A DNA stretch of 64,000 bases from Hamadaea sp013361475 (GCF_040654195.1 NZ_JBFAHM010000005.1:496001-560000), one strand, 5' to 3'. Counted from the first letter of the stretch, positions 51,798-61,503 are shown. Notes: generated by a model from the letters alone, not told the origin. Program-made: numbers and translations.

Positions 51798-53021
51798 ATG
51801 AGCTGGACACGCCGCCGCACGCTGACCGCATTGGGCCTCGTAGGCGCGGGCGCGAGCCTCCCTGGTCTCGCCGCCTGCACCGATGAGAAGAAGACGCCGG
51901 GGAGTGAAGGCAGCAGTGGCGGGAAGGCCGAGGGCAAGGCGCGGGTGACGATCACCGCTCCGGTCGCGGACGCGAAGGACGTGCCGGCCTCGGCCGAGAT
52001 CGTGTTCTCCGCCACGGACGCGAAGGCGACGACCGTCGAGCTGAAGAGCAAGGACGGGACCGCGGTCGACGGCGCACCGCATCCGGACGGCAAGGGCTGG
52101 CTGCCGGCCAAGACGCTGGAGTACGGCGAGACCTACACGGCCACGGTGACGGCCACCGACGACGACGGCAAGCCCACCACCGCGAGCAGCACGTTCACCG
52201 TGATGGCGAAGCCGTCGAAGCAGGTGCGGTTCGTCAGCTTCCTGGCCGACGGCGCGGTGGTCGGCGTCGGAATGCCGCTGATCATCCAGCTCAGCCGGGC
52301 GATTCCGAAGGACCAGCGGGCAGCCGTCCAACGGCGGCTGATCGTGTCCTCGGAGCCCGCGCAGGAAGGCATCTGGACCTGGTACACCGACACCGAGCTG
52401 CACTGGCGGCCGAAGGAGTTCTGGCAGTCCGGCACCAAGGTACGCGTCGACCTGCGAGTCGGCGGGCTGCCTTGCGGCGACGGCTACTTCGGGCGTACGG
52501 ATCTGACGCTGGACTGTTCGATCGGTCCGGCGCTGGTGATGACGGTGGACGACAAGGCGTCGCCGAAGGTGATGACGGTGACGAGGAACGGCGCGGTGCT
52601 GAAGAAGATCCCCGTCAGCCTCGGCCGCCCGAGTATGCCGTCGTCCAGCGGGACGATGGTGGTCATCGAGAAGTTCGCGAAGACCGTGTTCGACACGCGT
52701 ACCGATCCCAATCCGGCCAACCGCTATCGCGTCGACATCGACTGGGCGCAGCGACTGACCTGGGGCGGCGAGTTCATCCACTCGGCTCCGTGGTCGGTGT
52801 CCGATCAGGGCAAGCGCAACGTGTCGCACGGGTGCATCAACATGTCGGCGGCGAACGCGAAGTGGCTGTTCCAGCAGACCAGGATCGGCGACCCCGTCGT
52901 CGTCAAGGGCACCTCCCGGCAACTCCAGTACGGCAACGGCTGGACGGATTTCGACAAGACTTGGGACGAGTACGTGCAAGGAAGCGCGATCCCAGTCGCC
53001 CCTGAGCCAACTCCGAGCTGA
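51798..53021 (+). CDS. L,D-transpeptidase lipoprotein with Ig-like domains
   Basis: A 407-residue exported enzyme. TRRRTLTALGLVGAG has a twin-arginine signal and ends in lipobox LAAC (Cys27). A Ser/Gly/Lys linker leads to two Ig-like (BIG) domains (VTITAPVADAKDVPASAEIV, FTVMAKPSKQVRFVSFLADG). The YkuD catalytic domain follows (IGPALVMTVDDKASPKVMTV). It has FIHSAPWSVSDQGKRNVSHG then CINM, with nucleophile Cys near 345 in SHGCINM. It makes 3-3 cross-links in peptidoglycan. The layout matches mycobacterial LdtA-type enzymes. A second gene with the same strand starts 85 bp later. Confidence 0.94.
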   Translation: MSWTRRRTLTALGLVGAGASLPGLAACTDEKKTPGSEGSSGGKAEGKARVTITAPVADAKDVPASAEIVFSATDAKATTVELKSKDGTAVDGAPHPDGKGWLPAKTLEYGETYTATVTATDDDGKPTTASSTFTVMAKPSKQVRFVSFLADGAVVGVGMPLIIQLSRAIPKDQRAAVQRRLIVSSEPAQEGIWTWYTDTELHWRPKEFWQSGTKVRVDLRVGGLPCGDGYFGRTDLTLDCSIGPALVMTVDDKASPKVMTVTRNGAVLKKIPVSLGRPSMPSSSGTMVVIEKFAKTVFDTRTDPNPANRYRVDIDWAQRLTWGGEFIHSAPWSVSDQGKRNVSHGCINMSAANAKWLFQQTRIGDPVVVKGTSRQLQYGNGWTDFDKTWDEYVQGSAIPVAPEPTPS

Positions 53022-53105
53022 GGTATTCACATACATCGTAGTCGTCCGTATCCTCGCAGCAGCCGGTGATCCCCGGTTCACCTACCTGTCACGAGGAGTA
53101 CGGCG

Positions 53106-55100
53106 TTGACTCACAAACAGATCATGCGCGCCTGCCTCACCCTGGCCGCGGCGCTCACCCTCGCCGCCCCGGCCGTCCCCGCGCTGGCGACCGCCCCGGC
53201 GTCCGCCCCGCAGACGAGCGCGGTAGCAGCAGCCGCGCCCGACATCTCCCTGGCCAACACCAAGGCCCACCTCCAGCAGTTCCAGACGATCGCCACCAAC
53301 AACGGCGGCACCCGGCGGTCCACCACGGCCGGATACACCGCGTCGGTGAACTACGTCTACGACAAGCTCGTCGCGGCCGGGTTCTCGGTCGTGAAGCAGA
53401 CCTGCGCGTCCGGCTGCACCAGCGGCGCCGGGCCGAACATCATCGCCGACTGGCCGGGCGGCGGCGGTGACGCCAACACCGTCTACATGCTCGGCGCCCA
53501 CCTGGACAGCGTCAGCGCCGGGCCTGGCATCAACGACAACGGCTCCGGCTCGGCGACGATCCTGGAGATCGCGCTGACGCTCGCGGCGCAGAACCCGGCG
53601 ATGCTCAACCACGCCCGGTTCGGCTGGTGGACCGACGAGGAGCAGGGCCTCAACGGCTCGGAGTACTACGTCTCCACCCTGAACTCCACCGAACGCGCCA
53701 AGATCAAGGGCTACTTCAACTTCGACATGGTCGCGTCGACCAACGGCGGATACTTCATCAACCGCATCACCAGCGCGATCGGTCAGACCGTCAAGGCGTA
53801 CTACGACTCGATCGGCGTACAGACCGAGGAGAACACCGAGGGCGCCGGGCGGTCCGACGACGCGTCGTTCAACAGCGCGGGCATCCAGACCAGCGGGGTC
53901 GCGGCCGGCGCGAGCGCGATCAAGACCTCGGCCCAGGCCACCAAGTGGGGCGGCACCGCCGGGGCGTCCTACGACCCGTGCTACCACCGGGCCTGCGACA
54001 CCTACCCGAGCAACATCAGCGACACGGTCCTCGACCGTGCGGGCGACGCCGCGGCCTACGCGCTGTGGAACTACGCGGTGGGCACGCCCGCGGGCAACGA
54101 CTTCTCGATCGCGGCCTCGCCCGCCTCGGGCGCGGTCAACCCGGGCAGCTCGCTCACCACGACCGTCAGCACCGCGCTCACCAACGGGTCCGCGCAATCC
54201 ATCTCGCTCACCTCAAGTGGTACGCCCAGCGGCGTGACCGTGTCCTTCAGCCCGTCGACGGTGACCACCGGCGGCTCCTCGACCGCCACGATCACGGCGT
54301 CGGCCTCGGCCGCCCCCGGCACCTACACGATCACCCTGACCGGCACCGGGACGTCGGCGACGCACAGCGCGACGTTCACCTTGACGGTCAACGGCGCGGC
54401 CGGATGCTCGCAGACCAACGCGACCGACGTGACGATCCCGGACAACACCACGGTCGAGTCCCTGATCACGATCTCCGGCTGCACCGGCAACGCCGGCGCG
54501 GGCTCCACCGTCGAGGTGCACATCGTCCACACCTACATCGGTGACCTCGTCGTCTCCCTCGTCGCCCCGGACGGCACCGTCTACACGCTGTCCAACCGGG
54601 CCGGCGGCTCGACCGACAACATCGACACCACCTACACCGTCAACCTGTCCAGCGAGGTCGCCAACGGCACCTGGCGGCTACGCGTACAGGACGCCGCCAG
54701 CAACGACACGGGCTACATCAATAGCTGGACGCTCAACCTCGGCGGATCGGCGCCGCCGGCCTGCACCGGCACCAACGGCACCGACGTCACCATCCCCGAC
54801 AACACCACGGTGAACAGCGCGATCACCATCGCCGGCTGCACCGGCAACGCCAGCTCGACCTCCACCGTCGAGGTGCACATCGTGCACACCTACGTCGGTG
54901 ACCTCGTCGTCTCGCTGGTCGCCCCGGACGGCTCGGTGTACGCCCTGCGCAACCGCACCGGCGGGTCGGCCGACAACATCGACCAGACCTTCACCGTCAA
55001 CCTGTCCACCGAGGTACGCAACGGCACCTGGAACCTGCGCGTACAAGACGCCGCCAGCGCCGACACCGGCTACATCAACAGCTGGACGCTGACCCTCTAA
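53106..55100 (+). CDS. Secreted M28 aminopeptidase with two proprotein-convertase P-domains
   Basis: A 664-residue exported peptidase, probably starting at TTG 53106 (AGGAG eight bases upstream; ATG 53124 is alternative). Signal peptide ends near PALATAP. The M28 domain has LGAHLDSVSAGPGINDNGSG (metal His and bridging Asp), WWTDEEQGLNGS with the catalytic Glu, YFNFDMVAS and DPCYHRACDT. It resembles Streptomyces SGAP. A beta-sandwich linker (NDFSIAASPASGAVNPGSSL) joins two tandem P-domains. Both share TDVTIPDNTTV, STVEVHIVHTYxGDLVVSLV, LRVQDAAS and DTGYINSWTL, with about 80% similarity, so they are a recent duplication. Confidence 0.93.
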   Translation: MTHKQIMRACLTLAAALTLAAPAVPALATAPASAPQTSAVAAAAPDISLANTKAHLQQFQTIATNNGGTRRSTTAGYTASVNYVYDKLVAAGFSVVKQTCASGCTSGAGPNIIADWPGGGGDANTVYMLGAHLDSVSAGPGINDNGSGSATILEIALTLAAQNPAMLNHARFGWWTDEEQGLNGSEYYVSTLNSTERAKIKGYFNFDMVASTNGGYFINRITSAIGQTVKAYYDSIGVQTEENTEGAGRSDDASFNSAGIQTSGVAAGASAIKTSAQATKWGGTAGASYDPCYHRACDTYPSNISDTVLDRAGDAAAYALWNYAVGTPAGNDFSIAASPASGAVNPGSSLTTTVSTALTNGSAQSISLTSSGTPSGVTVSFSPSTVTTGGSSTATITASASAAPGTYTITLTGTGTSATHSATFTLTVNGAAGCSQTNATDVTIPDNTTVESLITISGCTGNAGAGSTVEVHIVHTYIGDLVVSLVAPDGTVYTLSNRAGGSTDNIDTTYTVNLSSEVANGTWRLRVQDAASNDTGYINSWTLNLGGSAPPACTGTNGTDVTIPDNTTVNSAITIAGCTGNASSTSTVEVHIVHTYVGDLVVSLVAPDGSVYALRNRTGGSADNIDQTFTVNLSTEVRNGTWNLRVQDAASADTGYINSWTLTL

Positions 55101-55110
55101 AGATTTCGCC

Positions 55111-55216
55111 GGAGGAAGGGAACCGTCTCCGGGCGTGCTGCGTCTGTGCCCCCAAGACGGGACCTTTCCTCCCCGCCGGACAGGGCGGGCCCGCCACCGC
55201 GATGCCCGCCCTGTTC
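55111..55216. terminator. Double hairpin between converging M28 and MerR genes
   Basis: An imperfect 17-bp stem (55111-55127 with 55156-55172) is followed by a strong 13-bp stem GGACAGGGCGGGC / GCCCGCCCTGTTC (55178-55190 and 55204-55216). Both serve the convergent junction. Confidence 0.75.
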
Positions 55217-55241
55217 CACTCGCCGTCTCGGCAGATCTCGA

Positions 55242-55604
55242 TCAGCCCTCGGTCTTGCCGCGGAGCCGGCGGAGGGTGCGCCGCGCTTCGGCCAGTTCGG
55301 CCCGCGTACGAGCCAGTTCGGCCTCAAGTTCCACGATGCGGCAGGCGGCCGCCAGGTTCATCCCGGCGTCGACGACTTCTCGGGCGCGCGCGGCGATCTG
55401 CAGGTCAGCCCGGGAGTAGCGCCGATGCCCGCCGTCGGAGCGAGCCGGATCGAGCAGCCCGTTGTCGCCCAATCCGCGCAGGAAGGCGGGCTGGACGCCC
55501 AGCATCGCGGCGGCGGCGCTCATCGAGTACGCCGGGAAGTCGCCGTCGTCGAGGTTGCCGGCGAGCTGGGCGGCGGTCGGTACCGGCGGCTCGGCTGGGA
55601 TCAC
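55242..55604 (-). CDS. MerR-family regulator (HspR-like) linked to Hsp20
   Basis: A 120-residue regulator from GTG 55604 (read MIPAEPPVPTAAQLAGNLDD). The HTH is YSMSAAAAMLGVQPAFLRGL, with GLLDPARSDGGHRRYSRADL as the MerR wing, and a C-terminal coiled coil (IVELEAELARTRAELAEARR). GGAGGAATCCC precedes GTG. It sits downstream of the Hsp20 gene on the same strand with 79 bp between, so it is likely the repressor of that gene, like HspR on other heat-shock operons. A palindrome lies before hsp20. Confidence 0.87.
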   Translation of the reverse strand: MIPAEPPVPTAAQLAGNLDDGDFPAYSMSAAAAMLGVQPAFLRGLGDNGLLDPARSDGGHRRYSRADLQIAARAREVVDAGMNLAAACRIVELEAELARTRAELAEARRTLRRLRGKTEG

Positions 55605-55683
55605 GGGATTCCTCCGGGGAAGCAAGGCGGCCGGTCCGGGACGCACGGCGAACCCGGGACCGGCCGCGACAGCGGAAACAGGA

Positions 55684-56142
55684 TCAGGTCGAGGCAGTCC
55701 GCTCGCTGGTGCTGCCCTCGATCACCTTCTGGTCGCCGAATCCGCCGCGGCCGACGGCGATCCGGCGCGGCTTGGCCTTCTCGGCGACCGGGATGGTCAC
55801 GGTGAGCACGCCGTTGTGGCAGTCCGCCTGCACCGACTCCACGTCCAGGCCGTCACCGAGGACGACCTGCCGGGCATAAGTGCCGGAGGGCCGCTCGTCG
55901 ACGACGAACTCGGCGCCCTCGGGGCTTTCCACCCCGCGCCGGGCCTTGACCGTGAGTGTGTTCCGTTCGGCGGTCACCTCGATCGCGTCCGTGTCGACGC
56001 CGGGAAGATCGAACCGCAGGACGTACTTGTCGTCGAGCCGGTAGGCGTCCATCGGCATCAGCCGGGGAGCGCGAGTCGTGCCCATGAGCTCGTTCGCCCA
56101 GCGGTCGAGTTCGCGGAAGGGATCGAGTCGCATCGAGGCCAT
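55684..56142 (-). CDS. Hsp20/alpha-crystallin small heat-shock protein
   Basis: A 152-residue chaperone starting MASMRLDPFRELDRWANELM. PFRELDRWANELMG is the N-terminal arm. The alpha-crystallin domain runs from MDAYRLDDKYVLRFDLPGVD to HNGVLTVTIPVAEKAKPRRI, with the conserved GVLTVTIP strand and IAV tail motif. It holds unfolded proteins under heat or oxidative stress. GGAGG precedes ATG 56142. The gene is first in a unit with the MerR-family gene. Confidence 0.95.
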   Translation of the reverse strand: MASMRLDPFRELDRWANELMGTTRAPRLMPMDAYRLDDKYVLRFDLPGVDTDAIEVTAERNTLTVKARRGVESPEGAEFVVDERPSGTYARQVVLGDGLDVESVQADCHNGVLTVTIPVAEKAKPRRIAVGRGGFGDQKVIEGSTSERTAST

Positions 56143-56187
56143 CGTTGACACCTCCATGAAAATGAGCCCCATGCAGCTGTAGCGACA

Positions 56188-56205
56188 TGTCATCTTCCGA
56201 TGACA
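56188..56205. promoter_or_regulatory. Operator-like inverted repeat before the Hsp20 gene
   Basis: TGTCATC-TTCC-GATGACA is a perfect 7-bp inverted repeat 46 bp upstream of the Hsp20 start. Beyond it are two ACTAGATT copies on the minus strand (about 56212-56248). It is not the HAIR element (CTTGAGT-N7-ACTCAAG) of HspR. Confidence 0.65.
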
Positions 56206-56288
56206 CCCGATAATCTAGTTCATCCGAACAAGAAAATCTAGTCTTACGAGCGCAGATTTTCACCTGGATCCGTTGCGCTGCCCACTGA

Positions 56289-57236
56289 TCAGAGCCAGCC
56301 GCGGCGGGCGGCGATGACGCCGGCCTGGAAGCGGTTGGCCGCACCGAGGAGGTCGTGCAGGCGGCTGATCCGGCGGCGCATCGTGCGTACGGACCAGCCG
56401 AGCTGGCGGGCGATCGCCTCGTCCTTCAACCCGCTGACCAGCAGCGTCAGCAGTGCGCGATCGTCCTCGGCCAGGATGTCGTCGGCCGGGGCGTCCAACG
56501 GGACCGCCTGCCGCCAGGCCAGCTCCCAGTAGTCCACCAAGGCGTCGAGCAGCGTCGACGGCCGGATCACCGCCGCGCGTACGCGGGTGAGGTCGAGCGA
56601 CAACGGCATCAGGGCGAGCCGCCGATCGGCGATGGCGACCTTCACCCGCAGCCCCGGCAGCACCCGAGCCTGCTCCCCGTGCCGGACGAGTTCCCGGATG
56701 TCGCCCAGGACACCGGGCCACTCCAACGCCTCGGGCGCGTAGATCGCCCGGTACTGCACTCCCCGGGCCATCGCCGTCTTCTCCACCGGATTGGAGGTGG
56801 TCAGCGCGTACGGGGGGCGATCGAGGGTGATGATCTCCTCCCGGGCCTCCTGCTGGAGCTGCACGAACCAGCGACCCAGCGCCTCACTGCCGTCGGCGAT
56901 CTCGATCTCCTCGCCGCGTCCGCTGTGGGCCGACGCGAACAGCGCCGAGAGCCGGGTCGCCGCCGCCTGCACCTGATCCAGCTCCGCCGCCCGCGTACGC
57001 ACCAACGCCGTCACCGCCGCCTGCGGTTCGATCGCGGCGTACCGGCGGCGGGAGCCGGCGAGCCGTCCGACGAGTCCCTGCTCCCGCAACCGGTCGAGGG
57101 CGCGCGCGATCCGGTCGGCCGAGTGCCCCAGATCCGCCGCGAGATCGGCGGGGGACGCCTGATGCCGGGTCAGGATCGCCCGGTAGACCTCCTCGTCGAA
57201 GGGGTCGACACCGGCCGCTGTCAGCTCTCCAGACAT
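56289..57236 (-). CDS. LuxR-type regulator with TrmB-like N-terminus
   Basis: A 315-residue regulator starting MSGELTAAGVDPFDEEVYRA. An N-terminal winged helix (AILTRHQASPADLAADLGHS) resembles TrmB. The middle (ITLDRPPYALTTSNPVEKTA, YRAIYAPEALEWPGVLGDIR) is a PLD-like sensor domain. The C-terminal LuxR HTH is LLTLLVSGLKDEAIARQLGW with SVRTMRRRISRLHDLLGAAN. The same domain order is widespread in Streptomyces and is not tied to a kinase. It is divergent from the giant subtilase gene (92 bp gap) and may control it. Confidence 0.88.
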   Translation of the reverse strand: MSGELTAAGVDPFDEEVYRAILTRHQASPADLAADLGHSADRIARALDRLREQGLVGRLAGSRRRYAAIEPQAAVTALVRTRAAELDQVQAAATRLSALFASAHSGRGEEIEIADGSEALGRWFVQLQQEAREEIITLDRPPYALTTSNPVEKTAMARGVQYRAIYAPEALEWPGVLGDIRELVRHGEQARVLPGLRVKVAIADRRLALMPLSLDLTRVRAAVIRPSTLLDALVDYWELAWRQAVPLDAPADDILAEDDRALLTLLVSGLKDEAIARQLGWSVRTMRRRISRLHDLLGAANRFQAGVIAARRGWL

Positions 57237-57328
57237 GGGCACGATCTTGGCCCACGTGTGCCACCGGCAGCAATGGGCCAGAGCGAGATCTTGCCCGGCC
57301 ACCCCGCTCGTCGGTAGGCACAACACCC

Positions 57329-60300
57329 ATGAGGTCCACCCCACCCCGATCCCTCGCCGTCGCCGTGAGCGCGGTCCTGGCGTTCGGCGGGCTGTCGGCG
57401 TACGCGCCGGCGGGTTCCGCCGCCGCGCCCGACCCGCTGCGACGCGTCATCGTCACGCTGGACGGAGCGGCCGCCGCGACCGCGGCCCCGGCCGGCTCGC
57501 TCCGCAACGCCCGTGGCGCCGGTGCCGACCAGGTCGGCCAGGCTCGCCGGGCACTGTCCGACCGGCAGCACGCCTTCCTCGCCACAGCTCGCGGCAAGGG
57601 CGTGCATCCCAAGGCGGAACACCAGTTCACGCTCCTCGTCAACGCGGTCGCGATGACCGTGCCCGCGTCCGAGGTGGCCACGCTCGCCAAGGTCCCCGGC
57701 GTCACCGGCGTCTACGACAACCTGCGTGTACGCGCGTACACCGACGTGAGCGTGCCGCTCATCGGCGCCACCGACGTGTGGCAGGAGCAGGACCCGAGCG
57801 GTACGCCGGCCACCGGCACCGGAGTGACCGTCGCCGTCATCGACAGCGGCGTGGACTACTCGCATCCGGACCTCGGCGGCGGCTTCGGCCCCGGGCACAA
57901 GGTCGTCGGCGGCTACGACTACGTGAACGACGACGCCGATCCCATGGACGACAACGGCCACGGCACGCACGTCGCGGGCATCATCGCGGGCAAGGCCGCG
58001 CAGCCCGGTGGGATCACGGGTGTCGCACCCGGTGCTCGGCTCTTGGCGTACAAGGTGATGAACGACCAGGGCTTCGGCGAGACCGAGGACATCGTCGCGG
58101 CGATCGAGGCCGCGAGCGATCCCGCGAACCCGAACCGCGCGGACGTGATCAACATGAGCCTGGGCGGGTACGCGGACGGCTTGGACCCGCTGGGCCTGGC
58201 GGCCTCGGCCGCGAGCGCGGCCGGGATCGTCGTGGTGGCCGCGGCCGGCAACGACGGACCGGGCGCGATGTCGGTCGGCAGCCCCGCCGCGGCGGACGGT
58301 GTGATCGCGGTCGGCGCGTCGGTGAGCAATCTGCGCCAGCCGGTGGTCTACCGCGACGGCGCGAAGGTGCAGACCTACCGCGGGCAGATCTCGGCGAACC
58401 CGGCCACGAGCCCGGTGACCGCGCCGGTCGTCAGCATCGGTTACGGAACGCCGGAGGAGATCGACGCGGCCGGTGACTTGCACGGCAAGATCGCCCTGCT
58501 CAACGGCTATGTCGCGCATACCTTCTACGACCTGTGGCAGGAGCAGATCGACCTCGCCAAGGACCTGGAGAAGCGCGGCGCCTTGGCGCTGCTCGGTGGT
58601 CAGGACGCGACTGGGGGACCGGTGCTCGCCGCCGCCTCCGGGGTACCCGCGACCGCCTCGACGGGGAAGATCACCGCGCGGCCCGGCGTGACCGAGTCCG
58701 GTGATCTCTACCGGATGGATTCGCTGGTCGTGCTGGGCATGGACGAGACGCAGTATCCCGAGCTGGCAGCGTTGCTGGCCCAGGGACCGCTGACGTTGCA
58801 GATCCGAAGCGAGGACGCGACCGACCAGATCGCGTCGTTCTCCTCGCGCGGCCCGTCGCTGCGATGGGGGCTGAAGCCGGACATCGTCGCGCCCGGCTAT
58901 GAGATCCGCTCGACCGTCCCGACCAGCCTGTTCGGGCCGGGCCAGTACCGCCTGTCCGGCACCTCGATGGCCGCGCCGCACGTGGCGGGCGCGGCGGCGC
59001 TGCTGCGTCAGCTGCACCCGGACGAGTCCGCGTCGCAGATCTCGGCCTCGCTGATCGGATCGGCGAAGCCGTTGTCGACCGGACCCACCACGTCGGGCGC
59101 GGGCCGGTTGGACGTCGCGGCGGCGGCTCGGACCGTGCTGTCGGCAACCCCGTCGACCATCTCGTACGGGCTGGCGGACCTGTCGTCCGGCACCGTCGGT
59201 GGAACCCGCACTGTGACTGTCCGCAACGAATCCCCGAAGCCGGTGGCCATGCGGCTCGCCGCGAGCAGCCGCGACGTCTCCGTCAAGCCGGACCGGGTCA
59301 CCGTTCCGGCGAACGGCACCGCCACCGTGACCGTGACGCTGAAGGCCAAGCGCCCGACGGCCGACACGGAGATCGCCGGGTACGTCACGGCTACCTCGTC
59401 GGCAGGCCAAGTCACCATTCCGTACCTACTGGTGGTGCACCCGCTCGTCGTGCAGGCGTCACCGGACCCCAGCGACGGGCACTCGACGGTGTGGGTGCAG
59501 TCCTGGACCGGGCTGACCGCCCCGCCGGTGATCACGGTGGACCGTCCGCGCGGCCGGTCGTACACCGTGACCACCCAGCCGAACGCGTCCGGTGGCTACG
59601 TCGCCACCCTCGACGAGTCGGCGGACGGGGCGTACGCCGTGACGGCGCAAGCCACGGCGGTCTCCGGTCAGCGCCTGATCGGCTGGGGCGGGTTCGAGGT
59701 GACGCCGGAGTCCACGCGGGGATCGGCGTGGCAGCCGATCGGCCCCAACAGCGGCGGCGGCTTCCTCGCCACCGGCCCGTCCGGCACCGGCATCCTCGCG
59801 ACGGAGGACACGGCGTCCCCATGGGTCACCGGGGACCAGGGCGCCACCTGGAAGCAGTCCGCGCGGCTGCCCATCAGCGGCGCGGCCGGCTTGCTCGAAC
59901 CCGTCGCCGACGCGGCCAACCCCGACCGGATGTGGTACCCCGTCAACGATCCCATGACGGGCGGGCGGATTCTGCGTACGGACGATCGTGGGAAGACCTG
60001 GGAGACGCTGCCGCTGCCCGCCAACGGCTGGATCGGACAGCTGGTCTCGGACACGCAGACCAAGGTGCTGGTCGCCCTCGTCGGGGACAGCCGGCTCCAG
60101 GTCAGCTGGAACGGCGGCGACAGCTGGACGGCGTACGACACCGGGGTGGCCGAGCCGGTCACGAAGATCGGTCTGGGCAACGGAGACCTCTACCTCGGCA
60201 CCGCGAGCGGTGTGTGGAAACGGCCGGGCATCGTCGACGCCGCGGTCAACGTCTACTCGAACACCCGGTACGTCTCGCAATTGGTCGCCGACGACGGCGT

Positions 60301-61492
60301 GGTGGCGGTCCTGGTCGGGCAGACCGGCGTGGTGGGCTCGCACGACGGCGGCCAGACCTGGAACACCTTGTACGCCAAGTCGTTCGGCCCGTACGAGCTG
60401 CGCCAGTCCGGCGGCGACCTCTACGTCATCACGTACATCGGGGACGGCCTGATCGGGCACGACCACGGGCGTACCTGGGAGAGGATCGAACCGCCCTCGG
60501 GCGCGGACATCGATCGGGACTTCGACCACTGGGGACAGTCGACCGTCGTCACCAACACCTCCGGGGTGTACTCCCTCCTTCCCGACGGATACCGGCGGCT
60601 GGGCGTCCAGTCGGCCAGCGTCACCAGCCTCACCGTGGCTGGGGCGGAGCTGATCGCCGGGACCGGCAACGGGATCTACCGGACGAGCACGTCTTCGACC
60701 ACGCCCGAGTGGGGTGCGGCCGACGGCGAGGGATACGTCGGGGCGGAAGTCCCGTTGGTGGCGGTCTCGCCGCAGAACCCGACGGTCGTGTGGAAGGTCC
60801 GGACCAACGCCTTCGGCGGCTTCGACGTGGATCGCAGCGGCGACAGCGGGGTCACCTGGGAGACCAAGGCCCACCAGAACGGCATCCCGCTCGCGCTGCT
60901 CGTGCACCCGGCCGACCCGGACCGCGTCTCGGTCAGCTGGGGCCGCATCGACGCGGTCGCCACGTTGAGCACCGCCGACGGGGGCCAGACCTGGAAGAAC
61001 CTCTACCAGGACCGGTACGCCACGGCGCTCGCCGGTGACCCGGCCAAACCGAACCGCATGTGGTACGGCACGCCGGAAGGGCTCTACCGGTCCGACGACG
61101 GGGGTGTGACCTCGACGAAGGTCCTCGACGGACAGGTCAACGCGATCTCGTTCGACGGTCGCCGGATGGTCGTCGGCGGTTCGCAGCTGTGGTCGAGCAC
61201 CGATGGCGGAGCCACTTTCCGTGCCGGCGACGCCGGGCCGCTCGATTTGTGGGTCTCCGACATCGTCCAGGTCAACGGCGTGTATTACGCGGCGACGACC
61301 AGCTACTCGGCGTACGGGGTGCTCAAGGGCGGGCGTGGCGTGCTGCGCAGCACCGACGGTGGGCGTACGTGGCACAACGTGTCGAACGCGCTCCAGAACC
61401 TCGACGTGCTGTCGCTGGCGGTCAGCGGCGACGGGAAGTGGTTGTTCGCCGGTACGCGAAACGGCGGTGTCCACCGGCTCGCTCTGAGCTGA
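57329..61492 (+). CDS. Giant secreted subtilase with C-terminal Asp-box (sortilin-like) propeller
   Basis: A 1387-residue exported protease. Signal peptide 1-32, then I9-like propeptide (RRVIVTLDGAAAATAAPAGS). The S8 domain has the full triad: Asp172 in VIDSGVDYSHPD, His211 in NGHGTHVAGI and Ser546 in SGTSMAAPHVAG. A PA-type insert (about 340-480) precedes the Ser motif. A fibronectin-like linker (about 600-790) leads into about 570 residues of propeller repeats with Asp-box motifs (SWNGGDSW, SHDGGQTW, DHGRTW, STADGGQTW, STDGGATF, STDGGRTW). Sortilin/Vps10-type propellers bind proteins, so substrate or surface binding is likely. No anchor follows. Copy A6 comes after the stop. Confidence 0.9.
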   Translation: MRSTPPRSLAVAVSAVLAFGGLSAYAPAGSAAAPDPLRRVIVTLDGAAAATAAPAGSLRNARGAGADQVGQARRALSDRQHAFLATARGKGVHPKAEHQFTLLVNAVAMTVPASEVATLAKVPGVTGVYDNLRVRAYTDVSVPLIGATDVWQEQDPSGTPATGTGVTVAVIDSGVDYSHPDLGGGFGPGHKVVGGYDYVNDDADPMDDNGHGTHVAGIIAGKAAQPGGITGVAPGARLLAYKVMNDQGFGETEDIVAAIEAASDPANPNRADVINMSLGGYADGLDPLGLAASAASAAGIVVVAAAGNDGPGAMSVGSPAAADGVIAVGASVSNLRQPVVYRDGAKVQTYRGQISANPATSPVTAPVVSIGYGTPEEIDAAGDLHGKIALLNGYVAHTFYDLWQEQIDLAKDLEKRGALALLGGQDATGGPVLAAASGVPATASTGKITARPGVTESGDLYRMDSLVVLGMDETQYPELAALLAQGPLTLQIRSEDATDQIASFSSRGPSLRWGLKPDIVAPGYEIRSTVPTSLFGPGQYRLSGTSMAAPHVAGAAALLRQLHPDESASQISASLIGSAKPLSTGPTTSGAGRLDVAAAARTVLSATPSTISYGLADLSSGTVGGTRTVTVRNESPKPVAMRLAASSRDVSVKPDRVTVPANGTATVTVTLKAKRPTADTEIAGYVTATSSAGQVTIPYLLVVHPLVVQASPDPSDGHSTVWVQSWTGLTAPPVITVDRPRGRSYTVTTQPNASGGYVATLDESADGAYAVTAQATAVSGQRLIGWGGFEVTPESTRGSAWQPIGPNSGGGFLATGPSGTGILATEDTASPWVTGDQGATWKQSARLPISGAAGLLEPVADAANPDRMWYPVNDPMTGGRILRTDDRGKTWETLPLPANGWIGQLVSDTQTKVLVALVGDSRLQVSWNGGDSWTAYDTGVAEPVTKIGLGNGDLYLGTASGVWKRPGIVDAAVNVYSNTRYVSQLVADDGVVAVLVGQTGVVGSHDGGQTWNTLYAKSFGPYELRQSGGDLYVITYIGDGLIGHDHGRTWERIEPPSGADIDRDFDHWGQSTVVTNTSGVYSLLPDGYRRLGVQSASVTSLTVAGAELIAGTGNGIYRTSTSSTTPEWGAADGEGYVGAEVPLVAVSPQNPTVVWKVRTNAFGGFDVDRSGDSGVTWETKAHQNGIPLALLVHPADPDRVSVSWGRIDAVATLSTADGGQTWKNLYQDRYATALAGDPAKPNRMWYGTPEGLYRSDDGGVTSTKVLDGQVNAISFDGRRMVVGGSQLWSSTDGGATFRAGDAGPLDLWVSDIVQVNGVYYAATTSYSAYGVLKGGRGVLRSTDGGRTWHNVSNALQNLDVLSLAVSGDGKWLFAGTRNGGVHRLALS

Positions 61493-61503
61493 GTTCCCCC
61501 GGC

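Noticed and set aside
53082..54197. Minus-strand frame opposite the M28 peptidase
   Set aside because: Translation is Gly/Arg/Val-rich without motifs, while the plus strand has full M28 metal motifs.
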